In this document: one piece after another, positions 1-5,100 of the stretch
How positions within the stretch are numbered: the stretch's first letter is position 1
How the letters are laid out: every line of letters begins with the position of its first letter
Program-made: the position numbers and the translations under genes
Assembly (NCBI GenBank): GCA_024640925.1
Contig: JAHEEB010000232.1
Coordinates: forward strand, 1-6,743
DNA length: 6,743 bases
Direction: 5' to 3'
Source: Bacteroidota bacterium
GTDB lineage: Bacteria; Bacteroidota; Bacteroidia; Bacteroidales; UBA10428
Notes under the pieces: generated by a model
What the model saw: only the letters and a program-made list of their open reading frames with translations
Told to the model about the DNA's origin: nothing
The model's database searches: none

Positions 1-1389
1 CCGGCGCTTGTCAGTCATATAGAAATCTATCAGCCGGAATTGATACCGTTTTTGGCTCCAGCCGATAGTCCAATGATGCATACAATAAAAATGGTAAAAA
101 GCTTTTTCCCGGAATACAAGGATCATAACATTCTTGTTTTATCGCCATGTATTGCCAAACGAAGGGAATTTGACGAAATTGGGTTAGGTGACTATAATGT
201 TACTTTTCAATCGTTGAATGATTTTCTTGAAGAAAATAATATCAAACTCAGCGAATATCCAGAGGTGGATTATGATAATCCTCCGGCCGAAAGGGCAGTT
301 CTTTTTTCAAGTCCGGGAGGTTTGTTGCTCACTGCCGAGCGTGAAGTACCGGAAATAAGATATAAAACCCGAAAGATCGAAGGTCGTGATCATATTTATG
401 AATATTTTGAGAAATTGCCCGAGATGATTAAACAAGGGAAAGCTCCCATGCTAATTGATTGTCTGAATTGCAGTCTGGGTTGTAATGGAGGTCCGGGTAC
501 AATGAACAAGCATAAATCGCCCGACGAAATAGAGTATTATATAGAAAAACGTAAAGTACAAATGCAGAAAAGGTATTCAAATGGTTCCACTACCCAAAAT
601 ACCGAGGAAAGAAGAGATTTGTTACACAAATATATTGATGAACATTGGGAACCAAACCTATACTCTCGTAAATACGTCAATTTAAGTAATAATAATACCA
701 TTAAAATCCCCTCTGACCAAAAGTTGCAGGAAATATATCAATCAATGAAAAAGTTTGAGGAAAAGGATTTTCACAATTGCACTTCATGTGGATATGGTAC
801 ATGTAAACAAATGGCATTTGCTATCTATAACCAGCTTAACAAAAAAGAAAATTGTCATTACTACAAGAGTAAAGTTATACAGGAGATAGCCCATAATGTT
901 AGTGATGCTGTAAACGAAGTGAATGCTGATGCCACATCGGTTGTTGATATGATAAAACAGATTACCCATCTTTCCACAGAATTCAGCAATATATCGAACT
1001 CATTCGGCAAATACAATAGCATGATTAAAGAATTCTCAAAGATTGCTGATAGTATAAATTTAATATCAAAACAAACGAATATGTTATCTCTGAACGCTTC
1101 GATAGAAGCAGCGAGAGCAGGAGAAGCGGGAAAGGGATTTGCTATAGTTGCCGGGGAAGTAAAAAGACTAGCAGAAAACTCGAATACAGAAGCAACAAAG
1201 ATTAAGCCTTATACAGAACATCTTCAGGAATTTTTTGATACTCTCTCCCAAAAAATATCACTGGCTGCTGAAGAGTTTAAAAAAAGCACCAGTATGACTG
1301 ATTCTATCAGCTCTGCTATGGGAAAAATGTCAAATGTCACTCATGCATTGCATCAGAAAGCATTGGATGCAAGCTTGACAAATAAGTAG
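1..1389 (+). CDS. [FeFe]-hydrogenase-like sensor fused to a methyl-accepting chemotaxis signalling domain (5' partial)
   Basis: The reading frame is open to base 1. The first in-frame start-like codon (TTG at 40) falls inside the conserved hydrogenase domain, so the true start is upstream. Residues below count from that TTG. The H-cluster domain spans the edge to about 180. The opening Pro-Ala plus Tyr-Gln-Pro-Glu corresponds to sequence just after the L1 cysteine motif, L2 is SPCIAK (Cys37), and L3 is [11 protein letters not shown] (Cys141, 144, 148). At 247-272 a CxxCGxxxC-x16-C pattern matches the four-cysteine 4Fe-4S family PF04060. From about 282 to the end is an MCP hairpin with the near-invariant tip [20 protein letters not shown] and [14 protein letters not shown]. 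About 80 residues lie on each side of the tip, so the C-terminus looks complete. No transmembrane segment is seen. By family knowledge, the MCP tip contacts CheA/CheW. I infer a cytoplasmic hydrogen or redox sensor rather than a bulk catalytic hydrogenase, because L2 has Ser where catalytic enzymes usually have Met. Domain calls are firm; the ligand is inferred. Confidence 0.93.
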   Translation, partial: PALVSHIEIYQPELIPFLAPADSPMMHTIKMVKSFFPEYKDHNILVLSPCIAKRREFDEIGLGDYNVTFQSLNDFLEENNIKLSEYPEVDYDNPPAERAVLFSSPGGLLLTAEREVPEIRYKTRKIEGRDHIYEYFEKLPEMIKQGKAPMLIDCLNCSLGCNGGPGTMNKHKSPDEIEYYIEKRKVQMQKRYSNGSTTQNTEERRDLLHKYIDEHWEPNLYSRKYVNLSNNNTIKIPSDQKLQEIYQSMKKFEEKDFHNCTSCGYGTCKQMAFAIYNQLNKKENCHYYKSKVIQEIAHNVSDAVNEVNADATSVVDMIKQITHLSTEFSNISNSFGKYNSMIKEFSKIADSINLISKQTNMLSLNASIEAARAGEAGKGFAIVAGEVKRLAENSNTEATKIKPYTEHLQEFFDTLSQKISLAAEEFKKSTSMTDSISSAMGKMSNVTHALHQKALDASLTNK

Positions 1390-1403
1390 AGGCAATGCAT
1401 GCA

Positions 1404-1424
1404 AATAAGAGGCTGTCCAAAAAG
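1404..1424 (+). repeat. Left terminal inverted repeat
   Basis: The core reads AAGAGGCTGTCCAAAAAG. Its reverse complement recurs at 2092-2112 with one substitution (A for G at the sixteenth position). It begins just downstream of the TAG stop at 1387-1389. It has no local hairpin partner, unlike the right copy. Confidence 0.75.
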
Positions 1425-1432
1425 TAAATTTG

Positions 1433-1585
1433 CCACCAAGGCACAAAGCATCAATTTATTCCAATTAGCGATTTTTGGGTATTTTAGTGGCAACAACAAA
1501 GCCAAAAAGGCTCCAGCGCACAAAGATCACAAAGAAAACCACTTAATAAAACGACTGAATTTTTTGACCTGTGGGTCTTTGGTGG
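1433..1585. repeat. Cluster of degenerate CCACCAAGG / CACAAAG repeats
   Basis: Related short units recur here: CCACCAAGGCACAAAG at 1433-1448, CACAAAGATCACAAAG then AAAACCACTT at about 1519-1544, and on the opposite strand CCACCAAAGACCCAC at 1571-1585. The first and last units face each other and could form an imperfect stem. Repeats of this flavour are common in intergenic DNA of Bacteroidota and often give rise to spurious short open frames. I see no protein-coding signal across them. Function unknown. Confidence 0.5.
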
Positions 1586-1615
1586 AATTTCTTTTATTTC
1601 AGCTTCCGTGTGTGA

Positions 1616-1834
1616 TTACCGTTTCATTTTGTCGGGGTCTTGCCTAGAGTCAAAAAAATCTGTGATGTAAATATATTCGCCTATAACCCTTTAAATTATC
1701 TTATAGTATCCTTCAACCAGGCGTTTGTGGCCTAATTGCAAATGCTCTAAATAGGGTTCTGATTGACCTTTCAAAGGTTGAGAAAGTAAGGTGTCTGCTG
1801 TGTCCAGGATTTGATCCTTGTAATTTTTGATTGC
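1616..1834 (-). pseudogene. RelE/ParE-family toxin remnant with an in-frame stop and no recognisable N-terminus
   Basis: The minus strand from 1834 down to a TAA at 1616-1618 reads like the C-terminal two thirds of a RelE/ParE-type toxin. It has an ILDTADTL helix, then a Gln-Pro-Leu-Lys-Gly-Gln stretch, then LGHKRLVEGYYKII, and ends ITDFFDSRQDPDKMKR. The last two blocks match the family pattern of a His-Arg-Leu-(Val/Ile)-Glu-Gly-x-Tyr-Lys-Ile-Ile-Tyr strand followed by Phe-Asp-(Thr/Ser)-Arg-Gln-(Asp/Asn)-Pro. At 1691-1693 the codon that should be Tyr after KII is TAA, a one-base change from TAT or TAC. A second in-frame stop lies at 1835-1837, and the roughly 35-40 N-terminal residues of the family are not recognisable upstream of it. 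No antitoxin gene is visible. In living relatives such toxins act on translation or DNA gyrase, but this copy should be inactive. Confidence 0.75.
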
Positions 1835-1837
1835 TCA

Positions 1838-2066
1838 CATCCTGAAAATAATATGATTCTGATAACACCAAAAAATTTTAAAACAGATGGTCTGGAATTT
1901 CCTGATAGTCTTTCTTGGGTAAAAAAAATGAATAATTCTACTATTAGTAAAATCATCAAGTTCACCTCCATTCATTTTCAAAAGTGAGCGGGTACCTAGG
2001 CTAAATGCACCCAATTGCACTATTTATTTTAAGAGGTTTCTATCCTGAAAATTTGGAGCCAAAACT
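1838..2066. other. Intergenic stretch without a recognised gene
   Basis: This stretch lies upstream (minus-strand sense) of the toxin remnant, where the toxin N-terminus and an antitoxin would be expected. Both strands contain short open frames. One on the plus strand runs from 1790 to a stop ending at 1987, and there are two overlapping ones on the minus strand. None has a recognisable motif or a convincing ribosome-binding site. The sequence is AT-rich and is best read as decayed DNA of the cassette. Confidence 0.4.
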
Positions 2067-2077
2067 CCCCCCCCCCC
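2067..2077. repeat. Homopolymeric C tract, 11 nt
   Basis: Eleven consecutive C residues sit in otherwise AT-rich intergenic DNA, just inside the right inverted repeat and about 55 bp past the stop of the giant minus-strand gene. It is outside any coding frame. Tracts of this length are prone to slippage and to sequencing length errors, so the exact count is uncertain. Confidence 0.8.
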
Positions 2078-2082
2078 GCAAG

Positions 2083-2108
2083 AGAGGCTGCCTTTTCGGA
2101 CAGCCTCT
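2083..2108. terminator. Hairpin between convergent genes, possible terminator
   Basis: The arms AGAGGCTG (2083-2090) and CAGCCTCT (2101-2108) pair perfectly over 8 bp. Two further C-G pairs continue the stem past a one-base bulge, leaving a short T-rich loop. Read on the plus strand, the stem is followed by the T-rich TATTCTT, the better fit to intrinsic termination. Read on the minus strand, downstream of the giant gene's stop at 2133, it is followed by a G run rather than a U run, so it would be a weak terminator there. It overlaps the right inverted repeat. Confidence 0.45.
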
Positions 2109-2112
2109 TATT
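2092..2112 (-). repeat. Right terminal inverted repeat
   Basis: Read on the minus strand the core is AAGAGGCTGTCCGAAAAG, which pairs with the left copy at 1404-1424 with one mismatch. This copy also contributes one arm of the local hairpin at 2083-2108, so the sequence may serve both as an element end and as a transcript-end structure. Confidence 0.75.
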
Positions 2113-2132
2113 CTTAACGAATTAAAATCTCA

Positions 2133-5100
2133 TTATCTATCTTTTATCAATAAATGATATTTTATTATTTCGTTGCTGGAAATTCTAAATATGTAAGAAC
2201 CGGGAGGGAAATCACTGATATTTAGGTTATCTGTAAAATTCTTTAACACAGTATTATCATATTGCTTTATAATTAAAGTTGAACCCTTTATATCCAAAAC
2301 TTCAATCGTTAAATGAGAAGAAATTAAGTTTTCAATTTTCAGGTTAACAAAATCTCTTGCTGGATTTGGATATAAATATACAATCGTATTTTCTTTATTA
2401 TTAATCACTATTGACTCCGACAATTTAGCTGTTACAATAATTGTATCTGAATTTGAACATGAATTTTCATCTGTAACAATTACAAAATACACAAATGAGC
2501 CGATACCTATTTTGTTACCATAAAGTGTCAGATGGTCCTCAGTTGAATTATCACTCCATAAAAAATGAGAATATCCTTCAGGCTTTACATCCAGAGTTAC
2601 CGAATCCAGTGGGGTTATCGTTATGTCGTTGCCCAAACTTACAGATGGTAGTGAGTTTACTATTATTATTTGCTTTGCTACATTTGAACATCCTTCAGCA
2701 TCAATCAATGTATATGAGATGGAATGAGAACCTTCTTTGGCTATTGAGGGTGAAAATCTATTATCATAAACTCCTTTGCCAGAGAAAACTCCGCCAACAG
2801 TTGTACCTTCAAGTATTGCATCTGTATCATTCAAACAACAAGATGTACTTAAACCAGTGAACGAAATAGGTTCCATATTTTCAACAGAGACAATTTGCAA
2901 ATGTTTTCCAACACAACCATTATCTGACATATATGTATACGTAATCTGATGAGAACCCAACCCTGCCTGTAATGGCACAAAAATGTTTTCAATAATTCCA
3001 TTTCCCGAAAACTCACCACCACCTGGTATACCATTTAATGCTATTGAATCTGCTCTTAAACAATAAGTTGATTCCAACCCGGTAAAATTAACTTCAGGAA
3101 TTTCTCTAACCTCAATAAGAACAGTGTCTTGTGAAAAACAAGCAAATTCATCTGTAACTGCTACAATAAACTCCGTATTTGTCGAAGGTTTTGCAGAAGG
3201 ATTAGCAATAAACGCATCGTCTAAAAGTGAGGAATTATTCCATTTATAATATATACCACCACTTGCCTGAAGCTGAATACTGTCACCAAGACAAATAAAG
3301 TTGTCTTCCCCAGCATTGGCTGTGTTTCCGGTTATATTAAATTCTTCGCTTAAATCAAACAAGAATGGACTTGTTGAACTAGAAACTTTAACAAAATAAC
3401 CTGAAGAAGCAGGCAATGATTTTGGAATTACCCAGTAATATGTGCTATCAGTTGCTGAATAAGTGGCTGTTATGGGAATAAATGTTGTGCCTCCATCTGC
3501 AGAGATATCGATTTTTACATTTTTAAAACCAGTACACGACCACTGAACTGGCAAAGTATCGCCTGTACAATAGTGGTTACCAGAAGAGGGTGATAACACA
3601 GAAACAGAGCCAGACATAAAAGCAACATCCGGTGTGGTTTTCAATTCTTCGTTTCCGGTATTATCCATAGTTTTTGAATAGAAACCATAAGATGCTCCAG
3701 GTTTTGTAGAGAAAAATAAAGTAGTATCTGTGATTCCGCCTGCAAACATCTGGTATGATTCCCCATTCTCAGAATAATATAATTTATAACTGTTTACACC
3801 CGAACCTCCTATTTCATCAGAGCCTGTCCATTGTAAAGCAAGTTCGTTTTTATTTAGTTGTTCCGGATTTAAAATTATTTTGCTTACAGGAGAATTTGCA
3901 TCAACCACGTTAAACCATTTGTTTGTGGATATAGGTTCATTTTTATCAAAAACAATAGTAGCTAATGCACGAATAGAATCACCTGTAGATACACTTTCTT
4001 TTGGTTTTATAAGAAAACTTACAAATCCTTCTCCGTTGTGAATTTCTTTGTTATTAACTGGTAAGAATCCGATTTTTGGATCTTCCGGACTCACCCCCGT
4101 TTCGGGGTCTATCGATTGGAATGTCCAAAATAGTTTATTGTTGTTTATATCAATTCCGGCAATTAAATCTAAATATATACCAAGTGTATCTATTAAATCA
4201 AGACGTGTATAATAATAGTTTCGATCCGATGGAATTCTGAAAGTCCAATTATTAAATCCAAACTCTGCTAATTCCAATGAATGAATATTTAGATTTTCAT
4301 CAACAGGTAAACTAATGATAACTTTCTGAGCAGGAGCGCTTGCAAATTCAGGATCATTTTCGAATCTTATGGTATATCCAAGTTCTTTTTTAACAGAAAC
4401 AAAATTTTGGTCGCCATAACCTTCAGGTCCCTCAATTTCATTTGGATCACTTGAACAAAGAATTCTGGTAATGCCCACAATTGCCCAGTTACTCGCTGTA
4501 CAATTGTTATTGTCACTTACTGTTGCTGTATAAATACCCGAAGAGCTTACATCAAGGATGCCACCTGGCCAATTATATTTATATGGAGGTGTTCCACCAG
4601 TGGCCAAAGCAGTCAATCTTACAGTCTGATTCGGATCACAGATGCGGAAAATTCCAGAGCCTGAAACCTTCAAATCAAGCTTGGAGGGTTGGTTAATTGA
4701 AAACGTTAATGTTCCAGGGCAACTGTTCACATCTCTTACATGCAATGTATGTGAACCAGCTGTTAGTTCGTCCGATGTAATGATCCTGGTATCAGTTGAA
4801 CCATAGGTAATATTATTCCAGTCGTAAAAGAAGGTTGGGGTTCCACCCTCGATTGATATCGTGGCATTGCCACTCCAATCACCACTGCAATTAGCATTCG
4901 AACTACTGGTAAGTGTGAGATCAAGCTGGCCTTTATTGATTATATGAGTCTGTTCTCTTCCCGAGACAGTACCTGACCATGTTCCATCATCATTTCTATG
5001 AGGAAAATCATTAGCAGAAATGCTACCTGAGGTAAAACCATAAACTTCTATACCCGCTAAATCTTTTCCTGAAATAATTAAGGGTATATCACTTTGCTCT

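Larger units (their letters stand above)
1404..2112. mobile_element. Degenerate IS-derived or MITE-like cassette bounded by inverted repeats
   Basis: A 709-bp segment is bounded by inverted repeats that match at 20 of 21 positions (1404-1424 and 2092-2112). Both inner ends read GAGGCTGTCC followed by an A-rich stretch, which resembles insertion-sequence termini. The left end lies 14 bp after the stop of the hydrogenase-MCP gene. The right end lies 20 bp beyond the stop of the minus-strand giant gene, so the element sits exactly between two convergent genes. There is no transposase. The interior holds repeat-rich sequence, a decayed RelE/ParE toxin fragment and a C tract. No convincing direct target duplication is visible, because the flanks are A/T-rich and partly symmetrical. 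It could be a non-autonomous element moved in trans, the shell of an IS that lost its transposase, or two separate terminator-like copies that happen to bracket old intergenic DNA. Confidence 0.5.

Noticed and set aside
784..969. Minus-strand 61-codon frame inside the hydrogenase-MCP gene
   Set aside because: Antisense shadow of the Fe-S and early MCP region, which is strongly supported on the plus strand.
1391..1404. Small palindrome around ATGCAT/GCATGC as an operator
   Set aside because: Too short, and located just after a stop codon between convergent genes, where a promoter operator is not expected.
1399..1647. 82-codon plus-strand open frame after the hydrogenase-MCP gene
   Set aside because: It runs straight through the left inverted repeat, the CCACCAAGG repeats and the antisense of the toxin remnant. 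It has no ribosome-binding site and no recognisable motif. Repeats of this type commonly produce spurious frames.
1790..1987. Plus-strand frame with fairly protein-like composition (contains ILITPKNF and LEFPDSLSWVKK)
   Set aside because: No start codon context and no family resemblance, and its first part is antisense to the better-supported toxin remnant.
1771..2020. Two overlapping minus-strand frames of 61 and 66 codons upstream of the toxin remnant, considered as an antitoxin or the toxin N-terminus
   Set aside because: The 61-codon frame is in phase with the toxin remnant but shows no RelE/ParE N-terminal pattern. The other is out of phase. Neither resembles a known antitoxin.
1404..2112. 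Calling the cassette a named insertion sequence family
   Set aside because: The ends look IS-like, but no transposase or clear target duplication is present, so a family name would be a guess.
2495..2860. 121-codon plus-strand frame inside the giant gene
   Set aside because: Antisense to the conserved PKD-like repeats of the giant protein; its Leu/His/Cys-rich composition is typical of a shadow frame.
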